Positions 7,102-16,071 of a stretch of DNA of 64,000 nt are shown one piece after another (positions within the stretch are counted from its first letter, which is position 1; each line of letters starts with the position of its first letter). The notes under the pieces are model-generated. The model worked only from the letters and a program-made list of their open reading frames with translations, did not search any database and was not told the DNA's origin. The position numbers and the translations under genes were made by a program. Origin of the DNA: Psychrobacillus soli (GTDB lineage Bacteria > Bacillota > Bacilli > Bacillales_A > Planococcaceae); assembly GCF_006861775.1 (NCBI RefSeq), contig NZ_VDGG01000019.1:1-64000 (forward strand), in the 5' to 3' direction.

Positions 7102-7369
7102 TTAATTTCGTTTTTGTGAAAAGACCTGCAATGATTGTTGTAATTCCACCTAACAATATTATAAAATAAAAAAGCATTAATGTTGCTGTTGCCTCTAATC
7201 CTTGAAGTAACTTAGTTTCGTGTAATAAAGGTAAAGATATCGGATACGTTAAAACCGATAATATCAAAACAATTCCAGCTATTATTCTACTTTTCTTATT
7301 CCTTGTAGTTAGGTATATAGATAAACAAACAATTGCAAGTGCTAATATTATAAACATGGTTACTATCAT
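7085..7369 (-). CDS. Small three-TM membrane protein, unknown function
   Basis: 94 aa with hydrophobic segments at about 1-18, 28-46 and 62-85, separated by a basic loop (TTRNKKSR) and a Leu/His/Glu loop. The ATG at 7369 is preferred because GAGGGG lies 8 nt upstream; the earlier in-frame ATG at 7393 lacks an RBS. No motif links it to a known family. It stands alone between zinT and the LysR gene. Confidence 0.6.
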   Translation of the reverse strand: MIVTMFIILALAIVCLSIYLTTRNKKSRIIAGIVLILSVLTYPISLPLLHETKLLQGLEATATLMLFYFIILLGGITTIIAGLFTKTKLSESNC

Positions 7370-7393
7370 TTTAGACCCCTCTCTTATAAACAT

Positions 7394-7660
7394 ATTTCAC
7401 CATTTAGAAAACCTTTGTTGAACTATACTAATCGTTTACTCCTTTAATAATTACATGGATGAAATAAGAAAAGAGTGGAAAACCACAAAAATAAAGTTAC
7501 TAGCTCTTGCAGGAAAGTATTAGTGAAAGGTACCACAAGGTTCTCTTTAAATTGATTTAGAACCATCCCGTAATTCCTCATAGTTTCATTTTATCAAAAT
7601 AATAAAATACATAATAGACTGAATAGTGTATATTTAATTCTAACAGAGGGACTCTTTTTA
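7394..7660. other. Gene-free spacer
   Basis: AT-rich. I see no ORF with an RBS, RNA motif or strong hairpin here. Confidence 0.5.
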
Positions 7661-7666
7661 AGCGTG

Positions 7667-7690
7667 TATAATTCAAGTATAGTTATACTT
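7667..7690 (+). promoter_or_regulatory. -10 box and palindromic operator of the LysR gene
   Basis: TATAAT at 7667-7672 is followed at once by a perfect inverted repeat AAGTATA-GT-TATACTT (7675-7690), 38 bp before the LysR start codon. Its place over the transcription start fits autorepression, as is common for LysR regulators. Confidence 0.6.
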
Positions 7691-7728
7691 AACCTAGTCA
7701 AACGTCTCACAAAGAGGAGATTCCAATT

Positions 7729-8619
7729 ATGAAAGAACAAGATTGCTTATTGTTAGTGATTATACATGAGGAACAAAATATTACGAAGGCAGCGAATCGG
7801 TTATTTATGTCTCAACCTGCTCTTACCTATCGGCTGCAGCAAATTGAGCAGGAGTATGATATTAAAGTTCTGAAACGAGAAGGTAACAAAATGAGGTTTA
7901 CACCCGAAGGGGATTACTTAGTTGAATTCTCAAAAAATATGCTACTTGAGATAAGTAAAATGAAGGATTATATGAGTTTAATCAAAAACAATACCCAGGG
8001 ACGACTTAGAATAGGTGTTTCTAGTAATTTTGCGTTGTACAGTCTACCCCCTATCATAAAAAAATTCCTGGAGTTGACTCCTAAAGTGCAAGTTAAGATA
8101 AATTCCGGTTGGAGTTCAGAGATTGTCCAGTTATTAAAAGAAAATGTTATTCAAATTGGGATTGTAACAGGAAACTATGATTGGTATGAAGATAAGATAC
8201 TTTTACATGAAGATCCAATTTCCATTATTTCTAATAGACCTATCCAGCTGAAAGAGTTGCCTTCTACACCAATGATATCCTATCAGCCGAATAATCTTAT
8301 TAGAAAAACGCAAAAGCCTTCAAACCCTTTATCCAAACTAATTGAAAATTGGTGGCAAGAGAACTTTACATCACCTCCAATGATTAGCATGGAGATTGAT
8401 AAGGTAGAAACATGCAAAGAGATGGTTGCGAATAATTTAGGATATGCGATCATCCCTAAATCAGCTCTTACTTCACATGATTCATTCTATACATATGATT
8501 TAAGAGCCGAAAATGATGAGTTAATAATCCGGAAGACATGGCTAATGTACCGAGAGTCTTCCCTTGAGCTATCACCGGTTAAAAGCTTTGTTGAACATAT
8601 GAAAAAAGCCTTATTATAG
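7729..8619 (+). CDS. LysR-family transcriptional regulator
   Basis: 296 aa. The N-terminal winged helix (residues 1-60, NITKAANRLFMSQPALTYRL) is the classic LysR DNA-binding domain, followed by a linker helix. The substrate-binding domain (about 90-290) starts GRLRIGVSSNFALYSLPPII. RBS AGAGGAG lies 8 nt before the ATG. The gene converges with the peptide-transport/M20 operon, with only 16 bp between stop codons, and is the only regulator nearby, so control of that operon is a reasonable inference. The operon promoter is, however, 7 kb away at about 15.5 kb. Its own promoter carries a 16-bp palindrome. Confidence 0.9.
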   Translation: MKEQDCLLLVIIHEEQNITKAANRLFMSQPALTYRLQQIEQEYDIKVLKREGNKMRFTPEGDYLVEFSKNMLLEISKMKDYMSLIKNNTQGRLRIGVSSNFALYSLPPIIKKFLELTPKVQVKINSGWSSEIVQLLKENVIQIGIVTGNYDWYEDKILLHEDPISIISNRPIQLKELPSTPMISYQPNNLIRKTQKPSNPLSKLIENWWQENFTSPPMISMEIDKVETCKEMVANNLGYAIIPKSALTSHDSFYTYDLRAENDELIIRKTWLMYRESSLELSPVKSFVEHMKKALL

Positions 8620-8626
8620 GCTTTTC
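8601..8626. terminator. Shared terminator between lysR and the transport operon
   Basis: Stem GAAAAAAGCC / GGCTTTTC with an 8-nt loop contains the LysR stop codon. Both strands have a T-rich 3' flank, so it can end transcription from both convergent units. Confidence 0.7.
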
Positions 8627-8635
8627 TCTATAAAT

Positions 8636-9652
8636 CTAGTACGGAAAATGGCAGGCAACAAAATGACCACTTTCTTTTTCAGTAAATTCTGGTAGGACGT
8701 CTTTACATTTTTGGGTTGCAATTGGACATCTCGTGTGAAACTTACAGCCAGATGGTGGATTAACTGGACTCGGGATATCTCCCTCGATACCAACATTTTT
8801 ACGATTATTTCTTAATGTAGGGCTGGAAATAGGGACAGAAGATAATAGTCCAGCAGTATAAGGATGCATCGGCCTTTTAAATAACTGCTCTTTCGTTGTT
8901 AACTCAACAAGATCTCCTAAGTACATAACACCAATACGATCACTAAAATGTTTAACAGCTGGCAACCCGTGCGCGATAAAAATATAAGTTAAATGATATT
9001 TTTTTTGAATAGAGGATAACAAATTTAATATTTGAGCTTGAATAGATACATCTAATGCAGAAACTGGTTCATCACATACTATAAGTTTAGGCTTTAGAGC
9101 AAGAGCTCTTGCAATCCCAATTCTTTGTCTTTGCCCACCACTAAACTCGTGAGGAAATCGGTTGGAGTATGAAGGATCCAAACCTACATCATCCATTAAT
9201 TCAAACACTTTTCGTTCCAATTCATTTTTATGGAGTTTCATATGAGTAATTAATGGTTCGGCTATGATATCAAATAATCTCATCCTCGGGTTCAATGATG
9301 AGAAAGGATCTTGAAAAATCATTTGAAAATCTGTTCGTTTCTTCTTCAATTCTTTTTCTTTTAATGAGGATATTTCTATTCCATCAAAAACAATCTTTCC
9401 TTCTGTAGGTTTTAATAAACCCATTATCAAATTGCCTAACGTTGATTTCCCACACCCTGACTCTCCAACAATCCCTAGAGTTTCTCCTTTATTTACGGTT
9501 AGATCGATGCCATCGACCGCCTTCAAATATTCTTTATTCTTTTTAAGAAGATGTCCTCCCACTTCAAAATGCTTTTTGACACCTTCTAAGATCAACAGTT
9601 TCTTTCCAGTTTCGCCGTTTAAACGAATACTATCTTCCAATGTTTTCAGCAT
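8636..9652 (-). CDS. Oligopeptide/dipeptide ABC transporter ATPase (OppF/DppF type)
   Basis: 338 aa. Walker A GESGCGKST (about 63-71), Q loop MIFQDPFSSLNPRM, signature FSGGQRQRIGIARAL, Walker B LIVCDEPVSALD, and the C-terminal peptide-transporter domain (HPYTAGLLSSVP, then GCKFHTRCP with Cys residues that may bind an iron-sulfur cluster). The ATG at 9652 has AGGAGGAG 9 nt upstream and overlaps the end of the OppD-type gene by 23 bp. The H-loop reads AHGLPAV where HDLxVV is usual: His is kept but the following Asp is Gly. It pairs with the upstream ATPase to power import. Confidence 0.92.
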   Translation of the reverse strand: MLKTLEDSIRLNGETGKKLLILEGVKKHFEVGGHLLKKNKEYLKAVDGIDLTVNKGETLGIVGESGCGKSTLGNLIMGLLKPTEGKIVFDGIEISSLKEKELKKKRTDFQMIFQDPFSSLNPRMRLFDIIAEPLITHMKLHKNELERKVFELMDDVGLDPSYSNRFPHEFSGGQRQRIGIARALALKPKLIVCDEPVSALDVSIQAQILNLLSSIQKKYHLTYIFIAHGLPAVKHFSDRIGVMYLGDLVELTTKEQLFKRPMHPYTAGLLSSVPISSPTLRNNRKNVGIEGDIPSPVNPPSGCKFHTRCPIATQKCKDVLPEFTEKESGHFVACHFPY

Positions 9653-10634
9653 AAAACAACTCCTCCTGGTTTTCTTCATAAAGCCAGCATCTGACCTTAT
9701 TGGAATCTCCCAAGCTTGTTAGATTCGGACTCTCTTGGCGGCAGATTGCCTTCACGTATGGACATCTTGGATGAAAGGAACAACCAGTAGGTCGATTCGC
9801 TGGAGAAGGTACGTTGCCTTTAATTGGTTCTAAATCATCCTTTTCATCATCCAAATGGGGAGTACTATTTAATAATCCCTTTGTATATGGATGCCTTGGG
9901 TTTGCAAAAAGACTAAATACATCTGCTTCCTCTACTACTTGACCTGAGTACATAACAATCACTTTATCCGCTATTTCTGCTACTACACCCAAATCATGTG
10001 TAATTAATAAAATGGATGTATCAAAATCATCCCTGAGTCCTTTCATTAATTTTAAGATTTGAGCTTGAATAGTTACATCTAAAGCAGTCGTCGGTTCGTC
10101 AGCGATTAATAATTTTGGACTACATGCCAATGCCATAGCAATCATCACACGTTGCCTCATCCCACCACTTAGCTCATGGGGATACGATTCATATATCTTA
10201 TCTGCCCGCGGTAATCCTACTTTATTTAACATCTCTATACTTCGTTGTTTAGCCATTTTTTTTGTTAGTTTTTGATGAAGAATAAGTGTTTCATTCAATT
10301 GCTTCCCAATTTTAACCACTGGATTAAGAGAACTTAGTGGCTCTTGAAAGATCATCGAAATGTCATTACCTCGTATCGATCTCATCTCTTTTTCTGAAAT
10401 CTTTGTTAAATCTTTTCCTTCAAAAATAACTTCACCATCTACAATCTTTCCAGGTGAATCTACTAATCTCATAATTGAGTAAGAAGTGACACTTTTACCG
10501 CAGCCTGATTCACCAACAATTGCAGTTGTTTGTCCTTTATCGATAGTGAATGAAACGCCATCTACTGAAGGAATAATTTCTTTATCTGTGTAAAAATGAG
10601 TTTTTAAATTGACTACTTCAAGCATCTTTGTCAT
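9630..10634 (-). CDS. Oligopeptide/dipeptide ABC transporter ATPase (OppD/DppD type)
   Basis: 334 aa. Walker A GESGCGKSVTS, Q loop MIFQEPLSSLNP, signature LSGGMRQRVMIAMAL, Walker B LLIADEPTTALD, H-loop LLITHDLGVVAE, and the C-terminal domain HPYTKGLLNSTP with GCSFHPRCPY. The start is set at 10634 because GGAGG lies 7 nt upstream; an in-frame ATG at 10652 touches the stop of the permease gene. All nucleotide-binding motifs are intact, in contrast with the changed H-loop of its partner. Confidence 0.92.
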   Translation of the reverse strand: MTKMLEVVNLKTHFYTDKEIIPSVDGVSFTIDKGQTTAIVGESGCGKSVTSYSIMRLVDSPGKIVDGEVIFEGKDLTKISEKEMRSIRGNDISMIFQEPLSSLNPVVKIGKQLNETLILHQKLTKKMAKQRSIEMLNKVGLPRADKIYESYPHELSGGMRQRVMIAMALACSPKLLIADEPTTALDVTIQAQILKLMKGLRDDFDTSILLITHDLGVVAEIADKVIVMYSGQVVEEADVFSLFANPRHPYTKGLLNSTPHLDDEKDDLEPIKGNVPSPANRPTGCSFHPRCPYVKAICRQESPNLTSLGDSNKVRCWLYEENQEELFYAENIGR

Positions 10635-10651
10635 TTCCATTCCTCCATTCA

Positions 10652-11587
10652 CTAAGATTTAGTTCCTCGTGATCTAGGATCTAGTACATCCCGTAACCAT
10701 TCTCCTAAAAAAATAATTCCAAGGACTGTAATCGAAATTGCTACACCAGGAAAAGTCGATAACCACCAACTAGTTGCGAGATGTTCCCTTCCTTCACTCA
10801 GCATAATACCCCATGAAATGGCAGGAGGTTGAATACCTAATCCTAAAAAACTTAAGGAAGATTCTGTAATAATAGTTCCAGCGATACTTAATGTCGAAAT
10901 GACGATAATTGATGAAAAAACATTAGGTAAAATATGTCGGAAAATAATATTAAAATTTGAAACTCCAATTGTCTTCGCCGCTTTTACATATTCTCTTTCT
11001 TTGATACTTAATGTTTCACTTCTAACCAAACTTGCATACATAACCCAATTCGTTACACCAATGACAAAGATCAAAGTGAACAATCCAGGATTTAATACCG
11101 TTAAAAAGACGATACAAAATAAGGTAGTCGGAATCGCCAAAAAAGAATCTACCAATCTCATAATAAGACTATCAACAATTCCACCATAATAACCTGCAAT
11201 AAGACCAAATATAACGCCTATTAACCCTCCGACAACAACAGATAGTATACCTACAATAATAGATATTCTCGAACCATAAATAAGTCTGCTTAAAATATCA
11301 CGTCCAAGATTGTCTGTACCAAGAATATGACTTAAGTCCCCATTAATAAGCCAAAATGGCGGCTTTAACATATTTGCGGTATCAATTTTATTTGGATCGT
11401 ATGGTGCGATGATCGGTGCTAACAACGCCATTAAACATACAGTTAACACGATAAGGAGACCTACAACTCCCGTTTTGCTAGTTAATAACTTTTTTAATAG
11501 TACTAGCAACTTTTTACTCATGTTTTCTTTTTGTCTACTGCTCTCAACCGGATAAGGAGATAGCTCAGCCTGATTATTCAATTCCAT
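10652..11587 (-). CDS. Peptide ABC transporter permease (OppC/DppC type)
   Basis: 311 aa. A cytoplasmic N-terminal tail of about 30 residues precedes TM1 (GVVGLLIVLTVCLMALLAPII). The extracellular loop carries HILGTDNLGRDILSRLIYGSR, typical of DppC proteins, and the EAA-type coupling loop reads EYVKAAKTIGVSNFNIIFRHILPN (about 200-223). About six membrane segments in all. It sits 15 bp downstream of the partner permease gene. With that protein it should form the membrane channel of the importer. Confidence 0.92.
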   Translation of the reverse strand: MELNNQAELSPYPVESSRQKENMSKKLLVLLKKLLTSKTGVVGLLIVLTVCLMALLAPIIAPYDPNKIDTANMLKPPFWLINGDLSHILGTDNLGRDILSRLIYGSRISIIVGILSVVVGGLIGVIFGLIAGYYGGIVDSLIMRLVDSFLAIPTTLFCIVFLTVLNPGLFTLIFVIGVTNWVMYASLVRSETLSIKEREYVKAAKTIGVSNFNIIFRHILPNVFSSIIVISTLSIAGTIITESSLSFLGLGIQPPAISWGIMLSEGREHLATSWWLSTFPGVAISITVLGIIFLGEWLRDVLDPRSRGTKS

Positions 11588-11602
11588 CGATTTACCTCCT
11601 CG

Positions 11603-12520
11603 TTAAATAAACTTTATCCTTGGATCTAGTACACGGTACATGATATCCGTCAGTATATTGATGAATATAATCATGCTTGCTGTGACAAAGACTGCAGCTT
11701 GAATTATTGGAAGATCCTTTGCATAGACCGCTTGGATGATCAATTGCCCAAGTCCTGGCCAAGCAAATATCATTTCCGTAATTAACGATCCGCCAACTAA
11801 AGCTGCGGCTTGAAGGAAGGTAATCGTAATTACAGGTACCAATGAATTTTTAAAAGCATGTTTAATCACAACGGCCGAATATTTTAAGCCTTTGCTACGT
11901 GCTGTTCGAATATAATCCTGATGAAGGATTTCTAACATACTAGAACGAACAAGTCGCGTGATTTCTGCGGACATTGCCGTACCTAAAGTAATGGCAGGCA
12001 ACACAATATGAGCATAGCTTCCTGTTCCTGAAACCGGCAATACTTTTAGAGTGACAGAAAAAACTAAAATCAACATAATTCCTAACCAAAAATTTGGAAT
12101 AGCTTTACCTAATACAGAAAAGCTTGTTGCAAAAAAGTCAATGACAGTATTAGGTTTCACTGCAGATATTATCCCCAATGGAATAGCAATTAGAATCGCA
12201 ATAACCATCGATGCTGTAGCTAACTCAAGCGTTGCGGGTAGCCTTTCTAACACAAGTCCTAATGCCGAAGTCCCGTATTGATAGGATTCTCCAAAGTCAC
12301 CCCGAATCAAATCTAAGATATAATTTCCAAATTGCACATAAAATGGCTGATCAAATCCCAATGCATGGCGAAACTGAGCTATCTCCTCTGGAGATGCATC
12401 TGCTGGCAACATTGTGGCAACAGGGTCTCCAGCTATATAAACAAGAACAAAAATCATGATTGTAACGATAAAAAGAACTGGAGGAATTTGAAGTAATCTC
12501 ATAAATAAATATTTCCACAC
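11603..12520 (-). CDS. Peptide ABC transporter permease (OppB/DppB type)
   Basis: 305 aa. It begins MWKYLFMRLLQIPPVLFIVT, the DppB N-terminal membrane segment. The sequence DFGESYQYG near 90 and the coupling loop DYIRTARSKGLKYSAVVIKHA (about 205-225) are family hallmarks. The C terminus NILTDIMYRVLDPRIKF is also typical. RBS AGGGAGAG is present upstream. About 180 bp separate it from the binding-protein gene, space that holds a partial inverted repeat (ACGTCA / TGACGT) which might attenuate or stabilise the transcript, since binding protein is normally made in excess. Confidence 0.92.
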   Translation of the reverse strand: MWKYLFMRLLQIPPVLFIVTIMIFVLVYIAGDPVATMLPADASPEEIAQFRHALGFDQPFYVQFGNYILDLIRGDFGESYQYGTSALGLVLERLPATLELATASMVIAILIAIPLGIISAVKPNTVIDFFATSFSVLGKAIPNFWLGIMLILVFSVTLKVLPVSGTGSYAHIVLPAITLGTAMSAEITRLVRSSMLEILHQDYIRTARSKGLKYSAVVIKHAFKNSLVPVITITFLQAAALVGGSLITEMIFAWPGLGQLIIQAVYAKDLPIIQAAVFVTASMIIFINILTDIMYRVLDPRIKFI

Positions 12521-12701
12521 GGCTATTCTCTCCCTTTAGTTGAACGACTTAATATTATATCTCTGATAACAATCTTCCCTTTCACGTCATTGCTGCTAAG
12601 CTACTTCAAAACCAATCCCGTGACGTTTTTATGGAAATTCCCCCTCTCTATTTTCGATGAAAAAGGAAGGGGCAATAAGCGTAGTGTTTCTTAAAATGAG
12701 A

Positions 12702-14252
12702 CTACTTATTTATTATATCTGGAATGTAAATAAGCTCATCCATTCTTGTTTCATATTCTATAGATTTAGAAACACCAAAATATTGGTCAATTTGAAATAA
12801 AGGTAAAATTGGCTTTTCATCATTTGCAATATCTTGAACGCGTTGATACATTTCAATGCGAGCGCTTTCATCCATTAACGTTTCAGCATCGCTTAATAAC
12901 TGGTCAACTTCTGGATTACTATAACCGTTAATCGAACTAGCACGATCCGTGCCGTAGTAATTTAGTGACTGACCAGCATCGAAAAACGAAGAACCTAGTG
13001 CTATTAAGTAGCCATCTTTAAACTTTTGTTGTTCTCTTAACTCAACGAATGGTTCCCACTTCATCAGATTCATTTCTGTTTTGATCCCTGCTTCTTCTAG
13101 CATCCCAGCAATCAGTTGCATAACTTCACGGTCTTGAATATACCTTCCAGTTGGACCAGATAATTCTATAGTCAGCCCATCTTCATATCCTGCTTCTGCA
13201 AGTAGTTGCTTTGCTTTTGTAACATCGTAGTTATACTTTCCATATAACTCCTCTTGTGCGCCTATGTCTCCTGGGTTCACACGTGAAAGTGACGGAGTTC
13301 CACCACCATTTAACAAACTATCCACGATTGCTTGATCATCAATAGCATAATCCATCGCTTCTCGAACTTTCACATCCGAAGTTGGCCAACCTTCCTGTGT
13401 TCGAAGAAAAATCATATAATTTCGGTTAGAGGGGCCATTAACAATTTGACTGTTGTCTGAACTCTTTACCCGCTCCCAATCACTTGGAGGAACATTTGCA
13501 ACAATATCAATGTTTCCTGACAAAAGTTCAGCAACCCTAGTTGAGTCCTCAGGAATAGCTCTGAAAATAACCTGGTCAACATTTGTTACTTTCTTGCCAA
13601 AATAATCTGGATTAGCCTCTAATACAACCTGATTATCCCTTTTCCACTCAACAAATTTTAATGGCCCAGATCCAACTGGACTATTTTCAAAGTGATCCCA
13701 TCCATTTTCTTCAATATAATCCTTTGGTAAAATTCCGGACGCTTGTCTTGAAATTCTGCTCAAAAGCATCGGATCAGGTTCAGTTGTAATGATTTGAAAC
13801 TTTAGATCATCCAATACTTTCACTTCTTTTATCGTGTCATAATCACCATGACTTCGAAGAGTATCATCCTTTGCAACTCTTTCAAGTGTAAATTTAACGT
13901 CCTCAGCTGTTAAATCTTCCCCATTATGAAACTTGATGCCTTCGTTGAGTTTAAACTCTACAGTCGTATCATCGATTTTATTCCATTCTTTTGCTAAATG
14001 GGGTTGAATTTCTCCTACCTTGTCTCTCATCAATAAGTAATCAAATACATTAACGTGAATTGCCTCTGTAGTTGTAGTTGTATGGTTATGAATATCCCAT
14101 GTCATAAGATCCGGCCCTAAGGAAATTATTAATGTCTTATCTTCTTCCTTAGTAACTTCTGTAGTTGCACCTTTCGATGTAGTGGTGCAGCCAGCTAGTA
14201 ACAGGATAGAAACTAGTGCATAAATCGATAAAGTTGAAAATTTGCCCCTCAT
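12702..14252 (-). CDS. Peptide-type ABC transporter substrate-binding lipoprotein
   Basis: 516 aa. The start ATG at 14252 has AGGGGGA 6 nt upstream. A lipoprotein signal peptide ends LLLAGC (Cys about 22). The mature protein shows the family 5 solute-binding layout: an N-terminal lobe with WDIHNHTTTTTEAIHVNVFD, then FKLNEGIKFHNGEDLTAEDVKFTLER (about residues 100-125), the signature of Dpp/Opp/Nik binding proteins. It delivers the substrate to the two permeases encoded downstream. The adjacent M20 amidohydrolase suggests acylated or glutamylated amino acids, or short peptides; this is inference. Confidence 0.92.
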   Translation of the reverse strand: MRGKFSTLSIYALVSILLLAGCTTTSKGATTEVTKEEDKTLIISLGPDLMTWDIHNHTTTTTEAIHVNVFDYLLMRDKVGEIQPHLAKEWNKIDDTTVEFKLNEGIKFHNGEDLTAEDVKFTLERVAKDDTLRSHGDYDTIKEVKVLDDLKFQIITTEPDPMLLSRISRQASGILPKDYIEENGWDHFENSPVGSGPLKFVEWKRDNQVVLEANPDYFGKKVTNVDQVIFRAIPEDSTRVAELLSGNIDIVANVPPSDWERVKSSDNSQIVNGPSNRNYMIFLRTQEGWPTSDVKVREAMDYAIDDQAIVDSLLNGGGTPSLSRVNPGDIGAQEELYGKYNYDVTKAKQLLAEAGYEDGLTIELSGPTGRYIQDREVMQLIAGMLEEAGIKTEMNLMKWEPFVELREQQKFKDGYLIALGSSFFDAGQSLNYYGTDRASSINGYSNPEVDQLLSDAETLMDESARIEMYQRVQDIANDEKPILPLFQIDQYFGVSKSIEYETRMDELIYIPDIINK

Positions 14253-14280
14253 ATAAATCCCCCTAGTTTTTGGTTGTAAA

Positions 14281-15489
14281 TTAATTAGTTGACACAAGTT
14301 CTTCTGAACTGCTTTCTAATGTTTGTTTTGCAACTATGAATTCAGCTTTAATCCTATCTAACAATTCCGGTGAATAAACTAAATCTAGACAAGTTCCACT
14401 TAATGTCTTGGCAGCCACTAAAATTGCTTCATTTCCATCACTACTTTTAGAGGCTTTCACCCATTCTTCTGTATGATTTGATGTTCCATAGGGTACAAAA
14501 GAAACACGTATACATGCACCAGGCACGCGGTGAGTGACAATACTGAAATCAGTAGAACCAGTTCTTTCACGGGGTGGTGTAATATTCTTTGCCCCTGAAA
14601 AATGTGCATTTTCTAAGAGCAAATCATTTAAACTTTGAACATTCAACTTATTCTCCAGTGACTTTAAAGTATGAATGATTACTTTAGTTCCGGTAGCTAA
14701 TGCCGCACCTTTAGCTACGTTAAACACTCGTTCCACAACTTCATTTAAATATTTTCGATCCTTCGCACGAACGGAAAATTTGGCTGTTGCTCTTTTGGGT
14801 ACAATGTTAGGAGCTTTCCCTCCATCCGTGATGATGCCATGAATTCGAACATCCGTACGAACATGCTCGCGTAAATATTCCATTCCATTAAAGGTCATAA
14901 GAACTCCATCTAATGCACTAATTCCTTGTTCAGGAGCTACAGCAGCGTGTGATTCCTTTCCGATAAATTCAAATTCAAAGTTATCTACAGCTAGTGATCT
15001 TCCATCAACCGTCGTCCGGTCACCACCGTGCATCATTAATGCCACATCAAGATGGTCAAAATATCCTCCATTAGCCATCGGAATCTTGCCACTTGTTGTT
15101 TCCTCGGCAGGAGTGCCGATTACTTGAATCGTTACATCCTTGTGGCTCAAATGCCTCGAAAGAGCAATGGCTGCTCCTAATACGGAGGCAGATTGTAGGT
15201 TATGACCGCATCCATGGCCAAGATCCATTAATGCGTCATATTCACAAAGCAATCCAATTACCGGACCCCCCAATCCATTTTTATAGGTGGCAATAAAGGC
15301 AGTTTCTAATCCGGCAATCCCTTTTTCAATAGTGAAACCATAGTTTCCTAATGTCTCCGTAATTTTCTGAACTGCCTTAAATTCCTCATTACCTAATTCA
15401 GGATTATCATGGATGTAATCACTAATACTAAATAAAACATCACTTAAACTTTCTACTTCGTTAAACAATACACTTTTCTCATCCAGCAA
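14281..15489 (-). CDS. M20-family amidohydrolase (ACY1L2/AbgB-like)
   Basis: About 402 aa. Metal-site motifs of M20D peptidases are present: CEYDALMDLGHGCGHN (about 83-98, Cys/His ligands), GTPAEE (catalytic Glu), MMHGG, ESHAAVAPEQGISALDG in the lid domain, and a late His in GTSNHTEEW. It should remove an acyl, aminobenzoyl or peptide group from an amino acid in the cytoplasm. The start is uncertain: GAGG lies 8 nt before a TTG at 15489, while a GTG at 15498 overlaps it. It is the first gene of the transport operon, 28 bp before the binding-protein gene, so uptake and hydrolysis are probably coupled. Confidence 0.88.
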   Translation of the reverse strand: MLDEKSVLFNEVESLSDVLFSISDYIHDNPELGNEEFKAVQKITETLGNYGFTIEKGIAGLETAFIATYKNGLGGPVIGLLCEYDALMDLGHGCGHNLQSASVLGAAIALSRHLSHKDVTIQVIGTPAEETTSGKIPMANGGYFDHLDVALMMHGGDRTTVDGRSLAVDNFEFEFIGKESHAAVAPEQGISALDGVLMTFNGMEYLREHVRTDVRIHGIITDGGKAPNIVPKRATAKFSVRAKDRKYLNEVVERVFNVAKGAALATGTKVIIHTLKSLENKLNVQSLNDLLLENAHFSGAKNITPPRERTGSTDFSIVTHRVPGACIRVSFVPYGTSNHTEEWVKASKSSDGNEAILVAAKTLSGTCLDLVYSPELLDRIKAEFIVAKQTLESSSEELVSTN

Positions 15490-15498
15490 AATCAACAC

Positions 15499-15894
15499 CT
15501 CAACTCTACTTAGTTTTCAATTAATAACATAAACCAATAAATAATAAAATATTAAGTATTCCGATTTATTAGTCTAATATTAATGAAACATAGAATTAAA
15601 AGGAAATTTAAAAAAGTTAAGTCAGTAATAAAAAAATTCTATAGCTGTCCTTTACCTGTTTAGCGAAAACCTTTTTATGTATGCAAAATAATAGTTTACC
15701 ATAATTATTTGATAATTTTAATGATTATTACTAATCAGGTGTTTTAAAGATTGGACTGAAATGATTGAGGAAAGTACCTACATCTTCTGTTTTCATGATG
15801 GGAAACGATGTCAAAGATTTGCGAAAATTGCTCAGTACCTTCGACTACGTGAAAGGTGTGCCCTATTTTAATGCCACTTAAAGGGACAAAAAAA
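15499..15894. other. AT-rich promoter region and decayed sequence
   Basis: The first 200 bp should hold the promoter of the amidohydrolase/transport operon but I cannot fix one. Bases 15760-15875 contain short open frames in both directions (for example a plus frame with YIFCFHDGKRCQRFAKIAQY) without RBS. I treat them as relics. Confidence 0.4.
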
Positions 15895-15930
15895 GAAAGA
15901 AAAAAGCGTAATCCAAATAGGACTACGCAT
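15895..15930 (-). terminator. Terminator-like hairpin downstream of the intron relic
   Basis: Minus strand stem GCGTAGTCC / GGATTACGC (one G-U pair) followed by TTTTTTCTTTC. No intact gene reads into it now, so it may be left from the gene that the intron relic replaced. Confidence 0.6.
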
Positions 15931-15956
15931 TCTTCTTTTCTTATCGCTCTTCAACT

Positions 15957-16057
15957 AGTCGAGTAGAAGGGAACCTCTCTACCTTGCGGTAGATTGTGTT
16001 CCTCCCCCCTCACAGAAACGTGCTTGTGCTATTTACGCACACGGCTCCTCCAAGTCA
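15957..16057 (-). mobile_element. 3' end of a group II intron (domains V and VI), truncated
   Basis: On the minus strand, GAGCCGTGTGCG then TAAATAGCACAAGCACGTTTC has the length, AGC triad and hairpin layout of intron domain V. It is followed by a purine block GTGAGGGGGGAGG and a domain-VI-like stem CTACC-GCAA-GGTAG ending CTACTCGAC. Domain V carries a mismatch (CACGTTTC where CACGGTTC would pair fully), which suggests an inactive copy. No reverse transcriptase ORF or intron 5' end was found in the flank. Confidence 0.7.
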
Positions 16058-16071
16058 CCACTCACAAAATG

